The translations under genes were made by a program, and so were the position numbers. Shown here in pieces: positions 14,042-22,102 of a DNA stretch of 26,104 nt (the first letter of the stretch is position 1; every line of letters begins with the position of its first letter). The stretch covers positions 1-26,104 of the forward strand of contig JAGTUZ010000288.1 in the NCBI GenBank assembly GCA_018224415.1, written 5' to 3'. Source of the stretch: Bacteroidota bacterium. GTDB lineage: Bacteria; Bacteroidota; Ignavibacteria; SZUA-365. The notes beneath the pieces were generated by a model. It made no database searches. It was not told where the DNA came from and saw only the letters and a list, made by a program, of their open reading frames with translations.

Positions 14042-16474
14042 ATGTCGGACAACACAATTGAATCCGGACCATTTTTTCAGGATGAAAGCACGGAAGCGTC
14101 CGTCGACGCATCGAGCATGGAGCTCTCGGTCCTTCCGCTGCGCAACATCGTCTTTTTCCCCGGGCAGATCATGCCGCTGTTCGTCGGGCGTCCGAGTTCG
14201 GTGCGTCTGATTGAGGAAGCGCATCAGGCGCAACGGCCGGTGTTCGTGCTCACGCAGCGCGATTCCACGGTGGATGTGCCGCACACAAGCGACCTCTATG
14301 AAGTCGGCACTGTGGTGCGCGTCGTGAAAATATACACCATGCCCGACGGCAGCAAAAGCGTGGTCGTGCAGGGGCTGCACCGTGCGCGCTTCCGTGGAAT
14401 GGTGCGCGAGGAGCCATGGCTTGTTGCCGAGGCGGAAACGCTGCCCGAACAACCGGCGAGCGTGGAAGACGTGGAGGTCGCGGCCCGTGCCGGCAACGTG
14501 CGCACGCAATTGAAGAAGTTGGAGGGACTGCTGCCGGATTTTAATCCCGAGCAGCTCAACCTGATCATGAACACGCAGGACGTTGCGCATTTCGCCTTTC
14601 TCGTCGCGGCACTGCTTAACATACCCGTGCCGGAGAAGCAGGAACTGCTCGAGACGCTTGATCTCAAAGAGCTGTTGAACCGTCTGCTGGTCGCGCTCAG
14701 CAAGGTAATCCAGCGACAGGAACTGAGCCAGAAAATCCAGGCCGACGTGCAGGAGAGCATCAACAAGGCGCAACGGGAGTTCTTCCTGCGCGAGCAGCTT
14801 CGCGCGATCAAGAAGGAACTGGGCGAGGAAAAGGAACAGCTCGAGGTCGACGAGATGCGCCGCAAGATCGAGGAAACGCAGATGCCCGACGAGATCCGCG
14901 CCGTGATCGACAAGGAGCTGAACCGGCTGAGCGTGATGAATCCCGCCGCCGGGGAATACTCGGTGACGCGGAATTACGTCGACTGGCTGCTGGATATGCC
15001 GTGGATGGTGTCGACCGAAGACAACCTGGACATTGCACACGTGCGCACGCAGCTCGCCGAAGACCATTACGGACTCGAGAACGTAAAAAAGCGGATTCTC
15101 GAGTATCTCGCGGTGCGCAAGCTGAAAAAGGATATGCGTGGTCCGATTCTCTGCTTCGTGGGTCCTCCGGGCGTGGGCAAGACATCCCTCGGCCGCTCGA
15201 TCGCCGATGCGCTGGGGCGGAAATACGTGCGTTTCTCTCTCGGCGGCGTGCGCGACGAGGCGGAAATCCGCGGCCACCGGCGCACCTACGTGGGCGCGCT
15301 GCCCGGCCGCATCATCCAGAACATCAAGAAAGCGGGTTCAAATAATCCCGTGCTCGTGCTCGACGAGATTGACAAGGTGGGAACGGACTTCCGCGGCGAT
15401 CCAACCTCGGCGCTGCTCGAGGTGCTGGATCCCGAGCAGAACGTCAACTTCAGCGACCATTACCTTGAGGTGCCGTTCGACCTCTCGCGCGTGCTGTTCA
15501 TTGCCACGGCCAACACGCTTGATACCATACAGCCCGCACTGCGCGACCGCATGGAAATCATCGAGATTCCGAGCTACATCCTCGAGGAGAAGCTGCATAT
15601 CGCCAAGCGACACCTGCTGCCCAAGCAGCTGCGCGAGCACGGCCTGGAGCCCGGGCAACTGCAGATGGACGACGAGGTGATCAAGGACATCATCGACCGC
15701 TACACGCGGGAAGCGGGTGTGCGCAACCTCGAACGCAAGCTGGCCGACGTGTGCCGCGGCACGGCGCGGCAGATCGCCGAAGGCAGCGCGGAGGCTGTCA
15801 CCGTGACCGTGGACGACCTCGGCGACTACATCACCTCCCGGAAGCACTACCCGGAAGTGGCCGGGCGCATCAGTACGCCCGGTATCGCCACGGGGCTTGC
15901 ATGGACGCCCGTGGGCGGCGAGATTCTGTTCATCGAAGCCAACAAGATGAAGGGAAAGGGGCGTCTGACCATCACCGGTCAGGTCCGCGACGTGATGAAG
16001 GAAAGCGTGCAAGCCGCGATGAGTTACATCGCTGCCAACGCCACGGCGTTTGGTGTCGACCCCGATTTCCGCGAAACGCTCGACATCCACGTGCACGTGC
16101 CCGCAGGCGGAGTGCCGAAAGACGGTCCCTCCGCCGGCGTGACCATGCTTGCGGCGCTGACCTCGCTGCTCACCGACCGCGTGCTACGCAACGACCTGGC
16201 CATGACCGGCGAGATTACCCTGCGCGGACAGGTGCTGCCCATCGGCGGAGTGAAGGAAAAGGTGCTTGCCGCCCACCGCGCGGGCATCGCGCATGTGCTG
16301 CTGCCAAAGCGCAATGAAGACGATCTCAGTGAGATTCCCGAGTCTGTTCGCAAGGAGATAACCTTCCATCTCGTGGAGGAAATGAAGCAGGTGATCGATA
16401 TCGCTTTCCCGAAAACAGGGCAAAAATCAAAATCCCGAAAGAATTCCATTGATAACGCTTCCAAAAATTCGTAA
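14042..16474 (+). CDS. lon: ATP-dependent protease Lon
   Basis: This 810-residue LonA-type protease degrades misfolded and regulatory proteins in the cytoplasm. The N-terminal substrate-binding domain starts LSVLPLRNIVFFPGQIMPLF, followed by a coiled coil (QADVQESINKAQREFFLREQ) and the AAA+ module. Walker A is GPPGVGKT at residues 374-381 and Walker B is VLVLDEIDK. The protease domain has the Ser in PKDGPSAGVTM (S697) and the Lys in GGVKEKVLAA (K740), 43 residues apart as in E. coli Lon. The ATG at 14042 has AAGGA upstream; a longer start at 13982 would add 20 non-family residues. The C-terminal KTGQKSKSRKNS tail is basic and not conserved. A near-consensus sigma-54 promoter lies upstream. 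Confidence 0.98.
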   Translation: MSDNTIESGPFFQDESTEASVDASSMELSVLPLRNIVFFPGQIMPLFVGRPSSVRLIEEAHQAQRPVFVLTQRDSTVDVPHTSDLYEVGTVVRVVKIYTMPDGSKSVVVQGLHRARFRGMVREEPWLVAEAETLPEQPASVEDVEVAARAGNVRTQLKKLEGLLPDFNPEQLNLIMNTQDVAHFAFLVAALLNIPVPEKQELLETLDLKELLNRLLVALSKVIQRQELSQKIQADVQESINKAQREFFLREQLRAIKKELGEEKEQLEVDEMRRKIEETQMPDEIRAVIDKELNRLSVMNPAAGEYSVTRNYVDWLLDMPWMVSTEDNLDIAHVRTQLAEDHYGLENVKKRILEYLAVRKLKKDMRGPILCFVGPPGVGKTSLGRSIADALGRKYVRFSLGGVRDEAEIRGHRRTYVGALPGRIIQNIKKAGSNNPVLVLDEIDKVGTDFRGDPTSALLEVLDPEQNVNFSDHYLEVPFDLSRVLFIATANTLDTIQPALRDRMEIIEIPSYILEEKLHIAKRHLLPKQLREHGLEPGQLQMDDEVIKDIIDRYTREAGVRNLERKLADVCRGTARQIAEGSAEAVTVTVDDLGDYITSRKHYPEVAGRISTPGIATGLAWTPVGGEILFIEANKMKGKGRLTITGQVRDVMKESVQAAMSYIAANATAFGVDPDFRETLDIHVHVPAGGVPKDGPSAGVTMLAALTSLLTDRVLRNDLAMTGEITLRGQVLPIGGVKEKVLAAHRAGIAHVLLPKRNEDDLSEIPESVRKEITFHLVEEMKQVIDIAFPKTGQKSKSRKNSIDNASKNS

Positions 16475-16479
16475 ATTGA
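16449..16479 (+). promoter_or_regulatory. Weak candidate promoter for the zinc-ribbon gene
   Basis: TTG at 16449-16451, 20 bases, then TAAATTGA at 16472-16479 partly match the Bacteroidota pattern TTG-N20-TAnnTTTG (6 of 8 in the downstream box, counting the two free positions). It overlaps the end of lon. Read-through from lon is an equally good explanation for expression of the next gene. Confidence 0.25.
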
Positions 16480-16515
16480 TGAATAGTGGAAACCTGTTCA
16501 ATCTTCTGGTGAACA

Positions 16516-16755
16516 ATGAAAACGAACGAGAAAACGGCTCCCAAGCCGGTAAAGGTCAAGCAGACGGGAAAAGTCATCGGCATGGTCATCACTGACTGTC
16601 CGATGTGCAAGAACACCATCAGCTTCGACATACAGACAGCGAAATTCTGTCCCTACTGCAACGCAGAGGTCGCGGTCGATCTCGACAGGGTCGAGGTTGT
16701 CGTGCGGGCCAGCCGCGCAATCAACCAGAAAGGCCCGCAGAAGCGAGTGGCGTAA
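16516..16755 (+). CDS. Small zinc-ribbon protein of unknown function
   Basis: This 79-residue protein has a basic N-terminus (MKTNEKTAPKPVKVKQTGK) and a four-cysteine zinc ribbon: C28-P-M-C31 and C45-P-Y-C48 in TDCPMCKNTISFDIQTAKFC. A short beta-strand-like stretch (VAVDLDRVEVVVRAS) and a basic tail (QKGPQKRVA) follow. I do not recognise a named family. The spacing between Cys pairs and the basic ends would suit binding to nucleic acid or to another protein, but that is inference. It begins 41 bases after lon and is closed by a perfect 13-bp terminator, so it is probably either the second gene of a lon transcript or a short unit of its own. Confidence 0.75.
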   Translation: MKTNEKTAPKPVKVKQTGKVIGMVITDCPMCKNTISFDIQTAKFCPYCNAEVAVDLDRVEVVVRASRAINQKGPQKRVA

Positions 16756-16785
16756 GCCCTCTCCTCTGACAGCAACACGATTCAA

Positions 16786-16820
16786 GCGACATCCCGCCAG
16801 CAGGCGGGATGTCGCGTCTT
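16786..16820 (+). terminator. Strong rho-independent terminator after the zinc-ribbon gene
   Basis: GCGACATCCCGCC and GGCGGGATGTCGC are perfect complements (13 bp) around AGCA, followed by GTCTTTTATT. It ends the lon/zinc-ribbon unit. Confidence 0.93.
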
Positions 16821-16839
16821 TTATTCCTGTCCACTGGAC

Positions 16840-16875
16840 GTGTACCCGGTGGATGGCGTGTACCCGGTGGAGGTC
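16840..16875. repeat. 18-bp direct repeat, two copies, intergenic
   Basis: GTGTACCCGGTGGATGGC (16840-16857) is followed directly by a second copy (16858-16875) that matches for 14 of the first 15 bases. It lies just after the terminator and about 60 bases upstream of the promoter for the large surface protein. Confidence 0.7.
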
Positions 16876-16935
16876 CCGCCTGGAGACAGTCGCCACTGCA
16901 ATGTTCGCGGAATGTGCCGGATAATCCTCTCCTTC

Positions 16936-16964
16936 TTGACTCTTTTTCCGGGATGTCGTAATGT
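16936..16964 (+). promoter_or_regulatory. Candidate sigma-70-type promoter for the large surface protein
   Basis: TTGACT (16936-16941), a 17-base spacer, then TAATGT (16959-16964). The first hexamer matches TTGACA at five of six positions and the spacing is ideal; the second is a weaker TATAAT. The predicted start near 16971 gives a leader of about 30 bases carrying GGAG before the ATG at 17002. Confidence 0.5.
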
Positions 16965-17001
16965 AGACGGACACAGTACCGAAACGGAGCGGAGTCTGAT
17001 C

Positions 17002-20000
17002 ATGAGGTTGCTCGCCGGGGTGCTTTTCTTTCTCGCCGCAAGCGCCGTCATCCATGCACAGCCATCCGGGGGAAGGCTGGAGGCGGCTGGCAGGACGTTT
17101 CAGACAGCTGTCATCCCGAACCGGGGTATGCAGGCCGGCACGAACAACTGGATGCAGATTCCCGACAATCCCGGCATCGCCATACCAGTGTTCACTGTCG
17201 AAACCTGGGTGCGCGCGACCTCGGGCGGACTCATCGTCACTCGGGACGTGTCGAGCGGGTCGCCGTCAGACTGGCAGCTCTGGTATGACTACAGCCGCTA
17301 TCGCCTTGCCTTCATCACCGCACGCACGCCTCCCGACTCGTATTTTTTCACGCCGGACAACAGCTTCATGCCGGGCCAGTGGTATCACGTTGCGCTGGTC
17401 GTGAACGGACCGGCGGGGCGGGCGCGATTGTATATCGACGGGAATCTGGTCATCAGCCCGACATTCACATCCCGGTATTTCGACTGCAGCACGGGCCTCG
17501 CCTGGTGCGGATACTACAACAACGCGGCCGGCGCCTATCTGCAAGGGGAGATCGACGAGGCGCGGTACTGGAATGTGGAGCGCAGCGAAGCCGAGATCCG
17601 CGCCACCAAGGATATCGATCTTCCCACGAATGACCGCATCGGACTGGTCGGCTGGTGGCGCTTCTGCGATTCGTACGAGGATTATTCCGGCAGCGGCAAC
17701 CATGGCACGCCAATGGGCAGTCCCCAGCTTGTATTGAATTCCCTTCCCTTCGGCATCACCTGCAACGACAGTCCCTGCGACACGCTGGACATCGCCATCG
17801 AGGGCGCGACCGCCTTCTGCGAGGGGGATTCCACAATTCTTGCCGCGACGGAAGGGTATCGGTCCTACCGATGGTCGACGGGCGATACCACCCGCAGCAT
17901 CGTCGTGCGGTCCGCGGGACGCTACCGTGTCGATGCGGTCTTTTCCGATTCCTGCATCGTCGCCGCAGAGATCGAGGTGCGCCTGCTTCCGGCCGCATAT
18001 CCCTACGCGGGGCCCGACCGCCTGACTTGTCGGGGAGTACCGGTTACCATCGGTGCCGGAGGGCACATCCCGGGATACCGCTATCAATGGCTGCCGCCGA
18101 CGGGACTGTCGAATCCGGACAGCGCGATCACGGAGATGGAAGGCGACGCATCGCGGACCTATGTGCTGACCGTGACGAATGCCGACGGATGCAGCGCAAG
18201 CGACACCGTGCGCGTGCAGGTGCTCGACGGACTGCCGATCGCGCTGCCGGATTCCCTGCATATCTGTCCTGGTACCTCCGTCGCGCTCCCGCTCGACGTG
18301 CTCGGGGGCTTTCCTCCGTTCCGGTACGAGTGGTCACCTTCGGACGACCTTTCCGACACCGGGATCCGGAATCCCGTGGCCACTCCATCGCTCTCTCGCT
18401 GGTATCGTGTCGTCGTCACCGACTCGCTCGGCTGCACGGCAACCGACAGCATCCTGATCGTCACAAGCGAGGGCCTCGACCTGCTGCTCCCCGATTCGCT
18501 GCTCGCCTGTAAGGGAGCCACGGTCATCCTTCCGCTGTCGGTCCGCAACGGGACTCCGCCGTACACCTATCGATGGACCCCTCCGGACGGGCTCGATCGC
18601 GATGACGTGCAGACGCCACGCTGTACCGCCGACACCACGCGCTGGTATCACGTGTCGGTGCTCGACTCGGCCGGTTGCGAGGGGTCCGACAGCGTGTTGG
18701 TTCGGGTGCGCGACGACTTGGACACGTGGCTGCCCGACACGATCACGATTTGCGCCGGGGCTTCGGTCCAGCTGCCGCTCGTGGTGACCGGGCAGACCGG
18801 CAAGCCACGTTTTCAGTGGACGCCGTCGGATGGTCTGGACCGATCGGACACGCAGCGTCCGGTTGCCCGACCGACGACACCGACCATGTACCATGTGCGC
18901 GTCATCGATTCTCTGGGCTGCGAGGCGGAAGACAGCGTCTACGTCCGGCTGTTCCCCGGCGCGAACGTCTCGATCACCATTGACGGGGCATCGTCGTTTT
19001 GCGTGGGTGACAGCGTCCGCCTCGTCGCCACTCCCGGATTCCGTTCCTACCGATGGTACACACCCTCGCGTGTCATTCCCGATACGGGCAACAGCATTAT
19101 CGCACGGGAGGCGGGCAATTACCGGGTGGCGGTGATTGACAGCAACGGTTGTGAGGTGCTTTCGCAGCCCGTGACCATCAGCACGTTCTACGCCTTCGAG
19201 ATTCCTGTCACGATCAACGGCTCGCAACCACTGTGCGAAGGGGACACGCTGCTGTTGGAGGCGGGTGGTGGGTACCGGAACTATGTTTGGATGGACGATT
19301 CCGGCCGCGTGCTCGGCACCGGCCGGGAGATCGCCATCGGCAGGGCCGTGCGCGTGCGGGTGTATGCACGTGACAGCCAGGGGTGCGTGGGTCGAAGCCG
19401 GGAAATCGAAGTATCCGTGGCCCCGACGCCCGGGTTTTCGATCAGTGGCCCGCGGCTCGTGTGCATTGGGTCCGTTCATGATTACGCGACGCTGCTGCGT
19501 TCGCGATGGGAATATCTCTGGGCAGTCGATTCCGGTGTGGTGCGCGGGTCCGACACCCGCGAATCGATCCGCATCGAGTGGAATACGGCGGGACGCAGGC
19601 TACTCCGCCTCCGCGTCCGTGACACACAGACGGGCTGCGAGGCCACGGTGTCGGTCGACGTGACTGTCATCACCGGACTGGATCCGCGCATCCTCGCGAC
19701 GACTCCCACCGTGATCTGCGACGGAGACTCGGTGGTGCTTCGCTCGAGAGACGCACATCCGCTCATGTCGTGGCGTGACGCGAACGGGATGACGGTGGGT
19801 GAAGGGCGCTCGGTTGCGGTACGGCGCGGCGGGTGGTATTTCCTGCACGCCGAAACCGATGACGGTTGTCATGGTATCGACAGCATTTTCGTGACCGTCC
19901 TGCCCATACCCGCGCCACGCATCACCGGGCCTGTCGTGGTCTGTGTCGGCGATACCGCGGTCTATCAGGTCCTGGCCGGAGGCGGTGGAATCCTGCGGTG

Positions 20001-21945
20001 GGAGAGCGATGAGGGCGTCCGCCTGGCGGAGGATTCCGTCGGCATCGTCCAACACTGGACGCAACCGGGCCGTTTCCGCATCGTCCTCGTGGCCTCGTTC
20101 TCCGATACCACGCTGCGCTGTTGGGGCTCGGACACACTGGAAGTTGAAGTGCAGCAGCCGCCGTTTGTCGCACTGACCGTACATCCGGATTCAATCATCT
20201 GTGAAGGTGATTCTGTGCGTTTGTCGGCCACTCCGGGACTCGCGCGATATGTATGGCTTTTGCCCGATGGTACGGTCGACACGACCTCGAACGTCCTTGT
20301 GGTCCGTGGCGGGGGCTCTTACCGTGTGCGTAGCGTGAGTTCGGGCGGCTGTGTTACGGAAAGTGATGCGGTCACGGTGCGGGTGTTGCCGGCGCCGGAC
20401 GTCCGTATTGCTGGTCCCACGTCCGCCTGCACCGGCGGCATCGCCGGGTACAGCGTCCCCGACGTTCCAGGAACGAGTTTCCAGTGGTCGGTCGAAGGAG
20501 GGACGTTCGAATCCGGCAGCAGCGGAGCCGCGGTCGACGTCCGCTGGGGAGCGGCTGGTCGGGCGAGGATCATCCTTGTCGCGGATAACGGTCGCTGCCA
20601 GAGTCGCGACACGCTTCTGGTCGCTGTTGGAGACAGCGTGCGGCCGGGTGTATTTCCCGCGATACTGCGTCTCTGTCCGGAAGGGGAGGGGACGCTGCGC
20701 GCGGAGGACGGATTCGATTCGTACACCTGGCTTACACCCGATGGCGCCATCCCGGGACGGGAAATAACGGTGCGACATGCGGGTCTCTACCGCGTGCATG
20801 TCAGCACCGATGGAGGATGCGAAGGGACGTCGGATCCGATTCCCGTCGAAATCCTTCCTGCGCCGGAACCACGGATTCTCGGTCCGGAGGCGCTGTGTCC
20901 GGGTGACACGATCGTCCTGCAGGCGAGTCCGGGATACCTGTCCTATCGGTGGAGCGATGGGCGTGGCGGTCGGGTCGTTTCCATTGGCGACGCGGCGGAG
21001 CTCACGGTCACGGTCACCGACAGCAACGGCTGCGCAGGCACATCCCCGCCACATCGCGTCCGCCTGTCACCGCTTCCCGATTCGCCCGGGATCACTCGTG
21101 ACGGCATGACGCTGCTCGCCACACCTGCGCCGCGATACCAGTGGTTCCGCAACGACACGCTGCTTGCGGGCGAAACAGGACAGAGATGTCCGATAACCCT
21201 CGCCGGCGAATACCGTGTGGTCGTGTGGAATGGAGACGGATGTCCTGCATCGTCGTCGCTGCCGGTGTCCTGTGTGACGGGGCGGTCACTGGTCTCGCTC
21301 CCCCATCTGGTCGTGCGTCCGGGCGACACGGTCCGCGTGATTCCCGAACTGCTCGAACAGGGCTGTCTCGAAGAGATCGGTGCGCGGTCGTTCCTCGCGA
21401 CGATGCGGTACGAACAGTCGGCCATGGTTCCTCTCGACGGAACGGACGCCGGAGGGATCGACGGCCCGGACCGCGTCATCACCGTTCGTGGCACACTGCA
21501 GGAGATCGTCGCCAGCGGCATCGATCTTCGTTTTCTGGCCACGCTCGGGCTGCGTGACTCCGTGCCCCTGGTACTCGAATCATTCGAGTGGCTTGACGTC
21601 CCGGTCACCGCCGACCGGCGCGACGGTTCGTTGCGCGTTCTCATCTGCCATGAAGGTGGAGACCGGTTGTTCGACGGAGCGGGGCAGGTCCGACTGCTGC
21701 CGAACAGCCCAAATCCGTTCAACACCATGACAACAGTCAGTTTCGAACTGATCGAACGTGCGCCGACAGAAGTGCAGGTGCTCGACATGCTGGGCCGGCG
21801 CGTGCGCACGCTGTTTTCGGGCATCGGCGAGACCGGGGTGCATCGACTGGTATTCGATGCCGGAGCGCTCCCCTCCGGACAGTACATGGTCGTGCTCCGC
21901 ACGCCCACCGTCATGCGGAAGCAGTTGCTGCTGCTGCTGAAGTAA
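17002..21945 (+). CDS. Giant secreted LamG/Ig-like-repeat protein with T9SS sorting domain
   Basis: This is a 1647-residue protein. The ATG at 17002 has GGAG seven bases upstream and opens a signal peptide (MRLLAGVLFFLAASAVIHAQ); a longer frame from 16840 has no signal at its start. Residues 35-250 form a LamG/concanavalin-A-like domain (FTVETWVRA, WYHVALVVNG, LYIDGNL, GEIDEARYWN, GLVGWWRF). About 15 Ig/PKD-like repeats of roughly 70 residues follow (263-1425). Most have one Cys near the start (FCEGDS, ICPGTS, LCEGDT) and one near the end (DSLGC, DSNGC), probably a disulphide in each. A non-repeat region at 1430-1565 has a faint cohesin-like look. The C-terminus is a T9SS type A domain (SPNPFN...VQVLDMLGRRVRTL...SGQYMVVL). 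It is probably a surface adhesin or matrix protein; the ligand is unknown. Confidence 0.9.
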   Translation: MRLLAGVLFFLAASAVIHAQPSGGRLEAAGRTFQTAVIPNRGMQAGTNNWMQIPDNPGIAIPVFTVETWVRATSGGLIVTRDVSSGSPSDWQLWYDYSRYRLAFITARTPPDSYFFTPDNSFMPGQWYHVALVVNGPAGRARLYIDGNLVISPTFTSRYFDCSTGLAWCGYYNNAAGAYLQGEIDEARYWNVERSEAEIRATKDIDLPTNDRIGLVGWWRFCDSYEDYSGSGNHGTPMGSPQLVLNSLPFGITCNDSPCDTLDIAIEGATAFCEGDSTILAATEGYRSYRWSTGDTTRSIVVRSAGRYRVDAVFSDSCIVAAEIEVRLLPAAYPYAGPDRLTCRGVPVTIGAGGHIPGYRYQWLPPTGLSNPDSAITEMEGDASRTYVLTVTNADGCSASDTVRVQVLDGLPIALPDSLHICPGTSVALPLDVLGGFPPFRYEWSPSDDLSDTGIRNPVATPSLSRWYRVVVTDSLGCTATDSILIVTSEGLDLLLPDSLLACKGATVILPLSVRNGTPPYTYRWTPPDGLDRDDVQTPRCTADTTRWYHVSVLDSAGCEGSDSVLVRVRDDLDTWLPDTITICAGASVQLPLVVTGQTGKPRFQWTPSDGLDRSDTQRPVARPTTPTMYHVRVIDSLGCEAEDSVYVRLFPGANVSITIDGASSFCVGDSVRLVATPGFRSYRWYTPSRVIPDTGNSIIAREAGNYRVAVIDSNGCEVLSQPVTISTFYAFEIPVTINGSQPLCEGDTLLLEAGGGYRNYVWMDDSGRVLGTGREIAIGRAVRVRVYARDSQGCVGRSREIEVSVAPTPGFSISGPRLVCIGSVHDYATLLRSRWEYLWAVDSGVVRGSDTRESIRIEWNTAGRRLLRLRVRDTQTGCEATVSVDVTVITGLDPRILATTPTVICDGDSVVLRSRDAHPLMSWRDANGMTVGEGRSVAVRRGGWYFLHAETDDGCHGIDSIFVTVLPIPAPRITGPVVVCVGDTAVYQVLAGGGGILRWESDEGVRLAEDSVGIVQHWTQPGRFRIVLVASFSDTTLRCWGSDTLEVEVQQPPFVALTVHPDSIICEGDSVRLSATPGLARYVWLLPDGTVDTTSNVLVVRGGGSYRVRSVSSGGCVTESDAVTVRVLPAPDVRIAGPTSACTGGIAGYSVPDVPGTSFQWSVEGGTFESGSSGAAVDVRWGAAGRARIILVADNGRCQSRDTLLVAVGDSVRPGVFPAILRLCPEGEGTLRAEDGFDSYTWLTPDGAIPGREITVRHAGLYRVHVSTDGGCEGTSDPIPVEILPAPEPRILGPEALCPGDTIVLQASPGYLSYRWSDGRGGRVVSIGDAAELTVTVTDSNGCAGTSPPHRVRLSPLPDSPGITRDGMTLLATPAPRYQWFRNDTLLAGETGQRCPITLAGEYRVVVWNGDGCPASSSLPVSCVTGRSLVSLPHLVVRPGDTVRVIPELLEQGCLEEIGARSFLATMRYEQSAMVPLDGTDAGGIDGPDRVITVRGTLQEIVASGIDLRFLATLGLRDSVPLVLESFEWLDVPVTADRRDGSLRVLICHEGGDRLFDGAGQVRLLPNSPNPFNTMTTVSFELIERAPTEVQVLDMLGRRVRTLFSGIGETGVHRLVFDAGALPSGQYMVVLRTPTVMRKQLLLLLK

Positions 21946-21960
21946 CGGGCCGGTTCCACT

Positions 21961-22038
21961 CCGGTCCTCGCGCGTGCGCTCCGGTCTTCGCGCGTGCGCC
22001 CCGGTCCTCGCGCGTGCGCTCCGGTCCTCGCGCGTGCA
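21961..22038. repeat. 20-bp intergenic tandem repeat, four copies
   Basis: Units beginning CCGGTCCTCGCGCGTGCG start at 21961, 21981, 22001 and 22021. The last is slightly diverged at its end, and the second has T for C in one position. A partial unit may precede at 21951. The array fills the gap between the surface-protein stop and the yfhO promoter candidate. The unit is not a multiple of three, unlike those inside genes. Confidence 0.92.
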
Positions 22039-22069
22039 TTGTTTCTGAGGCGATCCGGGGCTACATTTC
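22039..22069 (+). promoter_or_regulatory. Candidate Bacteroidota-type promoter for the YfhO-GT4-flippase operon
   Basis: TTG at 22039-22041, 20 bases, then TACATTTC at 22062-22069, one mismatch from TAnnTTTG. It begins right at the end of the 20-bp repeat array and lies 33 bases before the start codon at 22103. Confidence 0.4.
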
Positions 22070-22102
22070 CCGTTTGCTTCCACAACACTGCAGAACCGAC
22101 CC

